From Zoogloea sp. (lineage in GTDB: Bacteria; Pseudomonadota; Gammaproteobacteria; Burkholderiales; Rhodocyclaceae), in assembly GCF_017302315.1 (NCBI RefSeq), contig NZ_JAFLDT010000040.1:1-37887 (forward strand): a stretch of DNA of 37,887 bases, written 5' to 3'. Of this stretch, positions 8,791-17,727 are shown in pieces. Made by a program: the position numbers and the translations under genes. Below the pieces are notes generated by a model, which made no database searches, had not been told where the DNA came from, and saw only the letters and a list, made by a program, of their open reading frames with translations. The stretch's first letter is position 1. Each line of letters starts with the position of its first letter.

Positions 8791-9576
8791 TCAGACGAGG
8801 CCGCTGTGCTCGATCACGTGATGGACACCGCCGATGGACAGGACGCCGGCGGCGATCAGCAGGATCTGCTCCACGGTCTCGCGCAGGCGGGTGCGACGGT
8901 GCAGACCCGGAATGAGGTCGGCAACCGCCACGTAGATCATGCTCGAACAGGCCAGCCCGAGCAGCACCGGCACCGCTCCGGTCACCAGGGGCAGGGCAAA
9001 GTGGGCCAACAGGGCGCCGGCAGCCATGGCCAGACTGGACAGCAGATTGAAGACCAGGGCCCTGGTCCGGCTGTAGCCGGCATGCAGCAGGACGACGAAA
9101 TCCCCGAGCTCCTGGGGAATCTCGTGGGCGATGATGGCCGCCGCGGTGATCAGGCCGAGGGACGTGCTTTCCATGAAGGCGGTGGCGATGAGCAGGCCAT
9201 CCACGAAGTTGTGGAAGCTGTCACCGATCATCACCAGCAGGCCGCTGCGCCCGTGGCCGTCGGCCTCGTGCCCATGGGCATGGCCGCCCCCCACCGGAAG
9301 CGCATGGTTGTGGCGCCACAGCACCAGCTTTTCAAGCAGGAAGAACAGGAGTACGCCCCCCAGGACCAGGGCACTGGTCCACTCGGCATCCCCCGAGGCC
9401 TCCAGGGCGTGGGGCAGGATCTCCAGGAAGGCCGCGCCGAGCAAGGCGCCCACGGCGTAACTGATGAGGCGGGACAACACCTGCGGGCTCAGGGCCGCGG
9501 TGCACAGGGCAGCAGCCCCGACGGAGATCAGAGCGCCGACGAGGCTCGTCAACATGCTCAGGGCAAAGGGCGTCAT
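8791..9576 (-). CDS. ZIP-family divalent metal transporter
   Basis: The product is 261 residues from ATG 9576, with about eight membrane segments. ZIP hallmarks are visible: a His-rich loop between segments 3 and 4 (HAHGHEADGHG), HNFVDG in segment 4 and HEIPQELGDF in segment 5, which form the binuclear metal site. ZIP proteins import zinc, iron or manganese into the cytoplasm. No clear ribosome-binding site precedes the ATG, and a TTG 18 bases upstream is an alternative start. It lies behind the terminator of the carboxylase operon, so it is probably transcribed separately. A link to metal supply for the Zn/Mn-dependent enzymes nearby is possible but unproven. Confidence 0.85.
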   Translation of the reverse strand: MTPFALSMLTSLVGALISVGAAALCTAALSPQVLSRLISYAVGALLGAAFLEILPHALEASGDAEWTSALVLGGVLLFFLLEKLVLWRHNHALPVGGGHAHGHEADGHGRSGLLVMIGDSFHNFVDGLLIATAFMESTSLGLITAAAIIAHEIPQELGDFVVLLHAGYSRTRALVFNLLSSLAMAAGALLAHFALPLVTGAVPVLLGLACSSMIYVAVADLIPGLHRRTRLRETVEQILLIAAGVLSIGGVHHVIEHSGLV

Positions 9577-9680
9577 CGGGGGCGCATTCAAAGTAGGAAC
9601 GAATTCATTCGCCCGCGGAGGCAGGACAAGGATCCCGGCTTCGCCGCCGGAAGGTGAGCGCTTTCGCCCCCACACGACCC

Positions 9681-9727
9681 AAAAAGGGCGGGGGCCGGAC
9701 CGCGAACGGCCGGGCCGGCCCCCGCCA
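9681..9727 (-). terminator. Rho-independent terminator of the ketone carboxylase operon
   Basis: Twelve-base GC-rich arms (GGCGGGGGCCGG and CCGGCCCCCGCC) are followed on the minus strand by CCCTTTTTGGG. It lies just after the stop of the last carboxylase gene. Confidence 0.8.
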
Positions 9728-9730
9728 GGG

Positions 9731-10594
9731 CTAGGCCCGCAGGCGGGCCAGGCTTTCCAGGACAAACTCGGGACGCTGGGCCTCCGGGATTTCAGCGAAG
9801 TAGAACTGGGCCTGGGAGAGGGCCGGCAGGGGACTGCCGCTCCACAGGGCCGCACTCACATCCACCCCGGTGGACACCGGCTGCGGGGCCGCGATGGCCG
9901 CCGACAGCACGGCATCGAACTCCGCCAGCACGGGCGACGCCGCCACCGCCGCCCCTTGCGGACGCAGGGCCAGGGACCAGCGGTAGTGGTGCGCCACGTT
10001 GATCAACGGGCGGTAACGCTCAAGCTCCGTCTCGCCCATTGCCGCATCGTCGGGGTGCTCTTCCAGCAGCACCCCGCCCACCGGGCTGGAGGACACCGAA
10101 CGGAGGAGGTCGGCCATGTACATGGCCGCGTCCTCGATCCCGTCCGGGTCCAGCTCGATGTCGCTGCGCCCCGCCAACAGGTTGGCGTGATACAGCCAGT
10201 GCTTCGGCGAGGGCATGGCCAGCACCAGGGGCGTCTGGCCGCGCAGGTTGGCGATGACCGCCTCCACCACCTCAGCCAGGAGCCGACGCGGCTCGTCCTG
10301 CTCCAGCAACTTGCGCAGCGGAAAGGACAGGCGCCGCTTGGCGCCCATCTCGGCGCGTACCTCCGGATGACGCAGCAGCCATGAATCGAAGAGCTCGCCG
10401 ACTTCCACAACGGCCACGTCGGGTCGGAGCAAGCCCTGGGCCTGCGAAAAGTACGCCAGGTACTGGGGAGCACCCTGCCACGGGTCGCCCCCCTCCCCCA
10501 GCAGCAGCCGGCGGGTATAGGCCGATGCCTTCAGCCACACCCGCAGGCCGCTCCCGCCCTTGCCGGGCAGGCTGTCGGCGAGGCTCTGGCTCAT
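9731..10594 (-). CDS. Fifth (epsilon-like) subunit of acetophenone-carboxylase-type ketone carboxylase
   Basis: The product is 287 residues (about 31 kDa) with no signal peptide or membrane segment. I recognise it by position and size, not by motif: acetophenone carboxylase of Aromatoleum has a fifth subunit of about 34 kDa encoded last in a five-gene operon and required for activity with the core complex. The start ATG overlaps the stop of the HyuB-like gene (ATGA, 10591-10594), so translation is coupled. Three-subunit acetone carboxylases (AcxABC) have no such subunit, so its presence argues for the five-subunit class. The fold and chemical role are not evident from the sequence. Confidence 0.7.
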   Translation of the reverse strand: MSQSLADSLPGKGGSGLRVWLKASAYTRRLLLGEGGDPWQGAPQYLAYFSQAQGLLRPDVAVVEVGELFDSWLLRHPEVRAEMGAKRRLSFPLRKLLEQDEPRRLLAEVVEAVIANLRGQTPLVLAMPSPKHWLYHANLLAGRSDIELDPDGIEDAAMYMADLLRSVSSSPVGGVLLEEHPDDAAMGETELERYRPLINVAHHYRWSLALRPQGAAVAASPVLAEFDAVLSAAIAAPQPVSTGVDVSAALWSGSPLPALSQAQFYFAEIPEAQRPEFVLESLARLRA

Positions 10595-12867
10595 TGCTTT
10601 TCACCTCCCATGGCGCCCAAGGCATGCAGACGGGCCTCCAGCTCGGCGATGCGCACGTCCTTGGGATGCACCATGTAGTTGGGGCGGGGCGTGTTGGCAT
10701 CGCGGAACTTGTCGGGGCTGCCCATGTAGAGCTTGGCCACATCGTCGCCCCAGCAGCCGAAATACTGCAGGTGGGACGGCGGGGTCGGCTTGTTCCAGGT
10801 CTTGATGAACTCGGCGTAGGGCACGCCCCGGGCAATGCGGTCTTTGCGCTCGGCGTCACGGGCGGCGGCGGTGGCGTCCTGATTGACGGCCAGGGTCGCC
10901 GGATCGAACTTGACCTTGTAGAGGCGCTCGGCCACGCCCGGTGAGATCAGGCCTTCCTCGATGTCACGGATGACGCCGGCCGGGTCGCGCTCCAGCAAGT
11001 CACCGTAGCCGGCCCCCGCGCCCTGGGAGATCATGAACAGCTCGCCACGCTTCGAGATCTCGAAACCCATGCCCATGTGGTGGGTGGTATAGGTGGCGTC
11101 CTCGAAGGGCTGCTCGTTCATGATCTCCTCGATGGAGTGCTTGAACTTATGCGGCTCGTTGAGCAGGATGTCATACACATCGATGCCCTTGACCTTGGAG
11201 AGCGGGTAGCAGCCGCAGGCATAGCCGCCGAACAGACCCTGGATCGGGGGGATCTTGGCGCCCTGGCAGGTGGTCATGAAGCCCCACTGCTCGGAGTCCT
11301 TGGTGGCGGCGATCATGGTGTAGCCCTGGCCGCCACGGTACTTGCCCGGGGCGATGGCATCGCGGGTCATCTTCTTGGAGACGAGTTGCAGGAAGGGCAC
11401 GTCTTCCTCGTTCAGCTCCTGCTCGCCGATGTCCGCCATGGTGGCGAAGATCGGTGCCAGACCATGCTCACCGTCCAGGTCGGAGCGCGCACCAGCACCC
11501 ATGCCGTTCAAGTCGGCGCACAGGTTGCCCAGGGTTTCGCCGTGCTGGCTGACCCCACCCCAGATGAAGGTGTTGATCATGTTGAAGGTGGGCGCATGCA
11601 CCTTGGTGTACTTCTCCGGGCAGCTGTACAGGAACTTGGCGACGGCGTGCTGGCCGGCGGTGAAGCCGGTGAAGATGGACATCAGGCTCTGGGAGTTGGG
11701 GGCGTCGTAGGAGCAATTGACGATGGAGTGCGGATCGGTGATCACCTCGATGGGCGCAAACGCCGCCTGGCCCCGTGGCAGATCGGGCCACACGTAGCAC
11801 AGGAAGACCTGCGCCAGCATGCCCTTCAGGCCTGCCACGATGGTGTTGGTGGGCCGGTTGGTGAATTCCGGGCTGGAGCCGCGGAAGTCGAAGATCAGGC
11901 GGTCGCCGGTCTTGGTGAGCTTGCAGTTGATCTTCACCACGCAGTTCTCGCGCAGGGTCGAGTCCTGGATGATGTAGGTGCGCACGGTCATGTCGGGCCA
12001 TTGGCTGACCCGGCGCTTGACCTCGGCACGCACGTTCTCCATGGTGGTCCGCAGGGTGGAGATCAGTGCTTCGGGGCCATCGGTGTTCAGCGTCTCTTCG
12101 ATGCGCTGCTTGATGCGCAGGCAGGCGAAGAGCTTGACCTTCATGTCTTCGTACTGGAGCTTGGGCTCGCGCACGGAGTTCTGCAGGAAGGTCAGGATGT
12201 CGCGCTTGATCTGGTAGTTCTCGACCACCTTGAACGGGCACATCTTGAGACCTTCGTCACAGGGGCTCTCGGCCATGGAGGGCATGCCGCCCGGCTCGAT
12301 GGCGCCGTTCTCGCCCTCATGCACCGTGGAGGCCACCCAGCACACCAGCTTGCCCTTGTGGAAGATGGGCAGGATCATCGACTGGTCGGTGTTGTGCACG
12401 TTGCCGTAGCGGGAGTCGTTGTGGATGAAGCCATCCCCTTCGCGCACGCCCACGGTGGGCTCGTTAACCCAGTTCTTGATGATGAACTTGATCGGGTGAT
12501 GCACCAGGGCCGAGAAGATCAGCACACCGCCGGCACTGGCAATGGCCAGGTCGCCCGAGGCGGAATACACCCCGGTGATCACGTCGCCCCACTTGGCACC
12601 GGGGGCGGCACCCATCTGCTCGACCATCTCGTAGCCTTCGTCACAGCCGGCCTGGATGCGGTCGCGGATCTTGGCGATGGTGTGGGCGTCGCCCACCTTG
12701 CGCATGCACTCGTCTTCCATTTCGGTCCGGGGCATCAGATCGTGGTTCTGCATGATCTCCGGATCGGGCCCCAGGAACAGGGTGGTGTCATTGAGGAACT
12801 TCTTGATCAGCGCCACTTCCTCGGGGCTTGGCGTCTTTGCCGTCACCGGCGTATTCATCTCGCTCAT
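10591..12867 (-). CDS. HyuB-like (hydantoinase B/oxoprolinase) subunit of ATP-dependent ketone carboxylase
   Basis: The product is 758 residues (about 84 kDa) from ATG 12867, preceded by ACAGGATTGAAA; a longer frame to 12954 has no better start. It is a full hydantoinase-B/acetone-carboxylase-alpha-type protein, recognisable from blocks such as GDVITGVYSASGDLA, HNTDQSMILPIF, FDFRGSSPEFTNRPTN and GKYRGGQGYTMI. In this family the HyuB subunit binds the ketone/enol phosphate and joins it to the activated CO2 produced with the HyuA subunits. It starts 46 bases after the HyuA-like gene and overlaps the next gene by four bases. Length fits both AcxB (about 85 kDa) and the large Apc subunit (about 87 kDa). 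Confidence 0.85.
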   Translation of the reverse strand: MSEMNTPVTAKTPSPEEVALIKKFLNDTTLFLGPDPEIMQNHDLMPRTEMEDECMRKVGDAHTIAKIRDRIQAGCDEGYEMVEQMGAAPGAKWGDVITGVYSASGDLAIASAGGVLIFSALVHHPIKFIIKNWVNEPTVGVREGDGFIHNDSRYGNVHNTDQSMILPIFHKGKLVCWVASTVHEGENGAIEPGGMPSMAESPCDEGLKMCPFKVVENYQIKRDILTFLQNSVREPKLQYEDMKVKLFACLRIKQRIEETLNTDGPEALISTLRTTMENVRAEVKRRVSQWPDMTVRTYIIQDSTLRENCVVKINCKLTKTGDRLIFDFRGSSPEFTNRPTNTIVAGLKGMLAQVFLCYVWPDLPRGQAAFAPIEVITDPHSIVNCSYDAPNSQSLMSIFTGFTAGQHAVAKFLYSCPEKYTKVHAPTFNMINTFIWGGVSQHGETLGNLCADLNGMGAGARSDLDGEHGLAPIFATMADIGEQELNEEDVPFLQLVSKKMTRDAIAPGKYRGGQGYTMIAATKDSEQWGFMTTCQGAKIPPIQGLFGGYACGCYPLSKVKGIDVYDILLNEPHKFKHSIEEIMNEQPFEDATYTTHHMGMGFEISKRGELFMISQGAGAGYGDLLERDPAGVIRDIEEGLISPGVAERLYKVKFDPATLAVNQDATAAARDAERKDRIARGVPYAEFIKTWNKPTPPSHLQYFGCWGDDVAKLYMGSPDKFRDANTPRPNYMVHPKDVRIAELEARLHALGAMGGEKQ

Positions 12868-12913
12868 TTTCAATCCTGTCATTTGGTGAGGTTGAATCGG
12901 GGGTCCGCGGCGC

Positions 12914-15049
12914 TCAGGCACGCAGGAACCAGGAAGCACCCTGTTTCGCGGCAACGAAGTTCCAGCCCGGATTCACCAGGAAGGTGGTGACTTCGGAGGC
13001 GATGATCGCGGGGCCGGGGATCTGCACCCCCGGCTCGATGCTGTCGCGGCTCCACACCGGGGTGTCGAAGGCCCCCTCGTGACCGACGAACCAGCACTTG
13101 CGGGTGTTCGCGGGCACCGGCGGGGCCTTGCGCTGCTCGACGGGCACCGGCTTGATGTCCTCGAACTGCACCGTCTCGTGGCGGACGAAGGCGGCCACCC
13201 GGATGGTGTTGATGCGGATGCCCGCCTCCGGCGCCTGGGAGCCTTCGCCAAAGCGCTTGCCGTAGTCGTTGGAGAACTGGGAGATCATCGCCAGTACGTC
13301 GCCCGGGCCATTCAGCTCGTGCTTGGGGATCACTGCGGTGGTCTGCACCAGCTGGTTGCCGTAGCGCATGTCCAGCTCCAGACTGTGGTGGATATCCTGT
13401 TTGGCGACGCCCTGGCGCAGCAGATCCTGGGTGCCCTGCTCCTTGAGGTCGGCGACGATCGTGTTGAAACGGTCGTAGTCGTCGAACAGGTGACGGGTGT
13501 TCGAGTCGTACAGCACCATGTACAAGGACGTCTCGTGGATGTGGAGCTGATGCATGTTGCCCGCGCCGACCGCGGAGAACACCGAAGACAACGGGGGCGC
13601 CAGGATCTTGTCGATATTGAGGTTCTGCGCGATGCCGCAGCAGTGCAGCGGACCGTTGCCCCCATAGGCCAGCATGGTGAAGTCCTTGGGGTCGTAACCC
13701 CGCGCCCGCAGTTCGGTGAACAGGCCGTTGGCCATGTTGTCGTCCACCTTCTCGCGGATCAGCAGCGCCGCCTCGATCACGTCGCAGTCCAGGTCGTCGC
13801 ACAGGGCATCTTCGACGGCGGCCTTGGCACGGCGCGGATTGAGGGGGATCGAGCCGCCCGCGTAGTTGGTGGGGTCCAGGTAGCCCAGCAGCAGGTCCGC
13901 ATCGGTGACCGTCGGCTTCATGCCGCCACGGTCGTAACAGGCCGGGCCGGGGTCGGAGCCGGCCGACTCGGGGCCGCACTTGACCGTGTCGTACATGCGG
14001 TCATAGCTGGCAATCGAGCCGCCACCCGCACCCAGGGTCACCAGGTGGACCATCGGCACCGACACCAGCCAGCGGTCGATCACCGGGTTGAAGTCGTAGT
14101 GCTTGATGCCCCCTTCGACCACAATCCCGATGTCGTAGCTGGTGCCGCCCATGTCGGTAGCCACCACATTGCCCAGGTCGCACTGCATGGCCAGGTGCTC
14201 GGAGGCGCCAATGCCCGAGACCGGACCCGAGTGGATGGTCTGCAGTGCATCGGTGGAGTTGAGCTGCGCCATGCCGCCGGAGTTGTGGATGACCAGCATC
14301 GGCTTTTCATACTTGTGCGCACGCAGGTTCTGCTCCAGCGCCGACAGGGCGTGGTACATGGTGTTGTGCAGGTAGCCATCGACGATGGCCGAGGTTGCAC
14401 GCACATACTCGCCTTTGCGGCCCGCCACCTGGTGGGACAGGATGATCGGAATGGCGCCGAGCAGGTGGGACGGATATTCCTCGAGCAGAATCTCCTCGAT
14501 GCGCTGCTCGTGCGCCGGATTGACCACCGAGTTGACCAGGTTCACCACGATGATTTCCGCGCCGCGATCCACCAGCTCGCGGATCTGGGTGCGCACATCG
14601 TCCTCGTCCAGCGCCATGACCAGCTCGCCCTGGAAATCGACACGCTCGCGCACACCGCGAATCATGTGCGCCAGCACCAGCGGAACCGGGCGCTGGGCAT
14701 TGGGCATGTCCTGCTGGCCCAGGTTGTCCAGGCCTTCGCCGTAACCGCGGGCACGGGACAGGGGCACGGTGGCTTCGTAACCAGCGGTGACCAGCATGCC
14801 GATCTTGGGGCCCTTGTGCTCGATGAGGGCGTTGGTGCCCAGGGTGGTGGCATAACGCACCGAATCCACCTGCGACAGGATCTCCTCAAGCTCCAGCCCC
14901 AGCACGTGGTAGGCCTTGCTCAGCGCTTCGTTGAAACCGAGCGCCAGGTTATGGTGGGTGGTCAGCGCCTTGGCTTCAATGTACTTGCCATCCCAGACCA
15001 CGAAACAATCAGTGAAGGTCCCACCGATATCTACAGATACGCGCCTCAT
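12914..15049 (-). CDS. HyuA-like ATP-binding subunit of ketone carboxylase (larger copy)
   Basis: The product is 711 residues (about 77 kDa). The actin/Hsp70-type ATP-binding motifs are intact: phosphate-1 VDIGGTFTD at residues 6-14, phosphate-2 ATDMGGTSYDIG and the adenosine motif AYGGNGPLHCCG. HyuA-family subunits phosphorylate a carbonyl/enol or bicarbonate; in acetophenone carboxylase two different HyuA-like subunits act together. The ATG has the site AGGAGATAAAAAGT upstream. It is the third gene of the operon, between the small zinc protein and the HyuB-like gene. On length it resembles acetone carboxylase AcxA (beta, about 78 kDa) as well as an Apc subunit. Confidence 0.85.
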   Translation of the reverse strand: MRRVSVDIGGTFTDCFVVWDGKYIEAKALTTHHNLALGFNEALSKAYHVLGLELEEILSQVDSVRYATTLGTNALIEHKGPKIGMLVTAGYEATVPLSRARGYGEGLDNLGQQDMPNAQRPVPLVLAHMIRGVRERVDFQGELVMALDEDDVRTQIRELVDRGAEIIVVNLVNSVVNPAHEQRIEEILLEEYPSHLLGAIPIILSHQVAGRKGEYVRATSAIVDGYLHNTMYHALSALEQNLRAHKYEKPMLVIHNSGGMAQLNSTDALQTIHSGPVSGIGASEHLAMQCDLGNVVATDMGGTSYDIGIVVEGGIKHYDFNPVIDRWLVSVPMVHLVTLGAGGGSIASYDRMYDTVKCGPESAGSDPGPACYDRGGMKPTVTDADLLLGYLDPTNYAGGSIPLNPRRAKAAVEDALCDDLDCDVIEAALLIREKVDDNMANGLFTELRARGYDPKDFTMLAYGGNGPLHCCGIAQNLNIDKILAPPLSSVFSAVGAGNMHQLHIHETSLYMVLYDSNTRHLFDDYDRFNTIVADLKEQGTQDLLRQGVAKQDIHHSLELDMRYGNQLVQTTAVIPKHELNGPGDVLAMISQFSNDYGKRFGEGSQAPEAGIRINTIRVAAFVRHETVQFEDIKPVPVEQRKAPPVPANTRKCWFVGHEGAFDTPVWSRDSIEPGVQIPGPAIIASEVTTFLVNPGWNFVAAKQGASWFLRA

Positions 15050-15130
15050 ACTTTTTATCTCCTCGATTCTTTGATACCGGCCCGGTTGCCGCGCACCCGA
15101 TGCGCGAAACCTGCGTGGCCGGTATGGGGA

Positions 15131-15529
15131 TCAGTGGTTGTGGCCTTGGTCGGGGACGACCGCCGGTCCCACCACGGGCTCCTTGACTTCTTCACGCTTG
15201 GCCCACTGGGCGCGCAGCGCGGGGAGGTCCGGTTCCATGTCATGGAGGGGCGGGTGCCCCGGGATGGCGTACTCGGTCTCAACCATGGTCCCGCAGTGGG
15301 GGCAGTAGTACTCGAGGATGCGCACCCATTCCGGATCGGGGCTGAAGGTGAAGCGGTACTTCTCCGGATCGAGGATGGGTGGGTGGATCTCGCGGGGGTC
15401 GCGGTTGTACACCAGCATCCCTTCCTTGTAGCCCTTGGCAGCCGTGCCGATCGTGTGATCGCAGACCCGGCACTCCCACTGCTCGGTGTCCAGGTCGATG
15501 CGCAGGTATTCGGTCATCAGTACTTTCAT
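15131..15529 (-). CDS. Small zinc-binding gamma-type subunit of ketone carboxylase
   Basis: The product is 132 residues (about 15 kDa). Two Cys pairs, C20-x2-C23 (CRVC) and C76-x2-C79 (CPHC), form a likely structural zinc site, as in the gamma subunits of acetone and acetophenone carboxylases. Acetone carboxylase gamma is about 20 kDa, whereas the acetophenone carboxylase subunit is about 15 kDa, so size favours the latter. Its place between the two HyuA-like genes also fits the five-gene acetophenone-type order. The start overlaps closely with the end of the preceding gene (5 bases apart), suggesting coupling; Met5 is an alternative start. The C-terminus has a short His/Asp-rich end. Confidence 0.8.
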   Translation of the reverse strand: MKVLMTEYLRIDLDTEQWECRVCDHTIGTAAKGYKEGMLVYNRDPREIHPPILDPEKYRFTFSPDPEWVRILEYYCPHCGTMVETEYAIPGHPPLHDMEPDLPALRAQWAKREEVKEPVVGPAVVPDQGHNH

Positions 15530-15534
15530 TTTTC

Positions 15535-17472
15535 TCAGGCCTTTCTGTTGAGCAGGATGTCGCCCGCGTCGCTGATGACGAAACTCCAGCCATCCAGCAC
15601 CCGGCAGGTGAAGTAGTCTTCTTCGAGGATCGCCGGGCCGGCGGCGTGGTCACCCGGCTTGAGCTGGGCCAGGCGATACACCGGCACATCGGTGCGCCCC
15701 TGGTCACGGGTCAGCACGTTGCGGGTGCCGTCAGCCTTCGCCGCTTCGCCCTGGACGAAACGGGCGCGCTTGCTGCCTTCACTGCGCAGGGACTTGACCG
15801 CGCGCAACTCCAGTTCGACGGACTTGGCCTTGGCCAGGCTGGCGGGAAAGGCCGCCGTGTCGCCAAGCTGGGCGATCAGATCCTCGCCGCCGTCCTGCTC
15901 GCCCACCAGCCAGGCTTCCACTTCGTACTCGCCCGGCCCGAAGCCTTCGGCAAACATGTCCCGGGAGGCCTTCACCTTGAGGGCCGCCAGGGCATCGCCC
16001 ACGCCCTTGTCGCTGCGGTCGTCGAGCACCACCGCGTAACGCTGGGAGATGTCACAGGCGCCGATGCCGAAGGCGCTGAACACCGCCGCCAGCTTGGGCA
16101 CCGCCACCCGGTCGATGCCGGCCTTCTCGGCCACCCCACAGGCATTGAGGGGGCCGGCGCCGCCGAAGGCGAGCATCACCGTGTCCTTGGAGATCTTGGT
16201 GAAGCGGTGCAGCTCGACGGCAATCTTGTCCTCGTAGGCGTGCTCCATCTGCAGCAGCGCATCGTCCAGGCCGATGCCCAGGGGCTGGGCAATGGACAGG
16301 CTGACCGCCGTGGCGGCGCGGTCCAGGTCGAGGCCCATGCCACCGCCGAAGAAGGACTTGGGATCGAAGAGACCGGACAGCAGGCTGGCGTCGGTGATGG
16401 TGGCCTCCTTGCCACCGCGGCCGAAGCAGGCCGGGCCGGGCACCGCACCGACGCTCTCGGGGCCGATGACGATGCGATTGTTCACCACCTTGAAGATGGA
16501 GCTGCCACCCGCGCCCGCACTCATGATCTCGCACAGGGGGTAGGACACGCTGATGCCTTCCACATGGCCGCGCTGCACCTCGGCGACCTTGCCGTTCAGG
16601 CACTGGCCGATGTCGGTGGTGGTGCCGCCCACGTCGATGGCCACCACGTCCGAGAGGTCGTAAAGCCGGGCAAAGGTCTTCATGCCCTCCATGCCGCCCC
16701 GGGGGCCGGAGCTGTAGGTCTTGATGGCCACGGTCTTGGCCACCCGGGAGGCGTCGCCGTCGTTGCGGAAGATCAGCAGCGGGTTCTTGGTGCGGTAGTC
16801 GCGCAGGCGGTTCTCCGCATTGAACAGGAAGGCCTCCATCGCCGGGTGCAGGAAGGAGTTGATCAATGCCGTCCAGGTGCGGCGAACCACATCCCGGTCG
16901 GTGGTGAGATCACTGCCGTAGAGCACCGGCACCGCCCCCAGCAGGTGGCGGGGATACTTGCGCAGCACCACCTTCTTGAAACGGGTCTCCAGATCGAGGA
17001 AGCTCGCCCCGTCAAAGCTCACCACCAGCCGGTTGGCACCGGCCGCCGTGAGCTTGTTGATCGCCTTGACCACCTCAATGTCGGCATCGGCGCCGGTCAC
17101 GGCCCCGGTGTCGAGGAAGACCACCCGGTCGCCAACCAGGGCTTCGTAGACTTCAGGATCGTGTTCGGCAAGACGCACCGGCAGATCCCGGCCCTTGGCG
17201 TCGATGATCAGACCCAGGCGCGGCCCCTTGCGCTCGCAGATGGCGTTGGTGCCCTGGGTGGTCGAATAGCGGATGAGATCCACTTCTTCCAACAGGCGGG
17301 CCACGTTCTGCTCACCGTAGATGACGCCCGACGCCTTTTGCAGCCCTTCGAAGAAGCATTTGCTCAAATCGTAGGGGGTGGTCAACACCTTCGTCTTCTT
17401 GACGGTGTCGTCCATCATGATGCAGATATCGGTGAGCGTCCCACCGTTATCAATGTTGATTTGCAATGCCAT
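15535..17472 (-). CDS. HyuA-like ATP-binding subunit of ketone carboxylase (smaller copy, first gene)
   Basis: The product is 645 residues (about 69 kDa). Motifs are NIDNGGTLTD at residues 6-15 (phosphate-1, with Asn-Gly-Gly where the larger copy has Ile-Gly-Gly), AIDVGGTTTDIG (phosphate-2) and FGGAGPLNACGV (adenosine). It is the second, diverged HyuA paralogue of the operon; acetophenone carboxylase also has two HyuA-like subunits, and its first gene encodes a protein of about 70 kDa. Acetone carboxylases have only one. ATG 17472 is preceded by CAGGAGGTAATGCGGT, an excellent site. It is the promoter-proximal gene, about 108 bases behind a perfect sigma-54 promoter. Confidence 0.85.
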   Translation of the reverse strand: MALQINIDNGGTLTDICIMMDDTVKKTKVLTTPYDLSKCFFEGLQKASGVIYGEQNVARLLEEVDLIRYSTTQGTNAICERKGPRLGLIIDAKGRDLPVRLAEHDPEVYEALVGDRVVFLDTGAVTGADADIEVVKAINKLTAAGANRLVVSFDGASFLDLETRFKKVVLRKYPRHLLGAVPVLYGSDLTTDRDVVRRTWTALINSFLHPAMEAFLFNAENRLRDYRTKNPLLIFRNDGDASRVAKTVAIKTYSSGPRGGMEGMKTFARLYDLSDVVAIDVGGTTTDIGQCLNGKVAEVQRGHVEGISVSYPLCEIMSAGAGGSSIFKVVNNRIVIGPESVGAVPGPACFGRGGKEATITDASLLSGLFDPKSFFGGGMGLDLDRAATAVSLSIAQPLGIGLDDALLQMEHAYEDKIAVELHRFTKISKDTVMLAFGGAGPLNACGVAEKAGIDRVAVPKLAAVFSAFGIGACDISQRYAVVLDDRSDKGVGDALAALKVKASRDMFAEGFGPGEYEVEAWLVGEQDGGEDLIAQLGDTAAFPASLAKAKSVELELRAVKSLRSEGSKRARFVQGEAAKADGTRNVLTRDQGRTDVPVYRLAQLKPGDHAAGPAILEEDYFTCRVLDGWSFVISDAGDILLNRKA

Positions 17473-17591
17473 ACCGCATTACCTCCTGCCATCCTTTTGT
17501 GGATTGAAAGCGTTTCCAGTTCTTGGCCTGGAAACCGTGCTCTTCGGGGCGCCGGGGATAAAGGCTCCCGGACTGTCCGTACAGGGGTATG

Positions 17592-17606
17592 GCAAGCGGC
17601 GTGCCA
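17592..17606 (-). promoter_or_regulatory. Sigma-54 promoter of the ketone carboxylase operon
   Basis: The minus strand reads TGGCACGCCGCTTGC, a perfect TGGCACG-N4-TTGC with GG and GC 12 bases apart. Transcription would start near 17580 and the first gene begins at 17472. Confidence 0.9.
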
Positions 17607-17632
17607 GGGGAAACAGGAGATGCAAATTAGAA

Positions 17633-17645
17633 CAAGTCTTTGATT
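17633..17645 (-). promoter_or_regulatory. IHF-type site between promoter and activator site
   Basis: The minus strand reads AATCAAAGACTTG, an exact match to the IHF consensus WATCAANNNNTTR. It lies between the sigma-54 promoter and the upstream dyad, where IHF bends DNA at many such promoters. Confidence 0.55.
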
Positions 17646-17710
17646 TTATTTGGCAAAAAAATCAAGCCATCGAAGCCCGCAATTGATCGCCCGTTTTCCT
17701 TCCGGATACC

Positions 17711-17727
17711 CGTCCGGATTCCGGTTG
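17711..17727. promoter_or_regulatory. Candidate activator site for the carboxylase operon
   Basis: CGTCCG-GATTC-CGGTTG follows the dyad layout seen at the other promoters and is centred about 125 bases upstream of the -12 element. A weaker half-site with the same left half and spacer type starts at 17688. Confidence 0.5.

Noticed and set aside
13079-15616. An 845-codon plus-strand frame, and similar long ones at 11077-12990, 15379-17643 and 20007-22142
   Set aside because: All are antisense shadows of the carboxylase and regulator genes; their translations are His/Gly/Val-rich without domain patterns.
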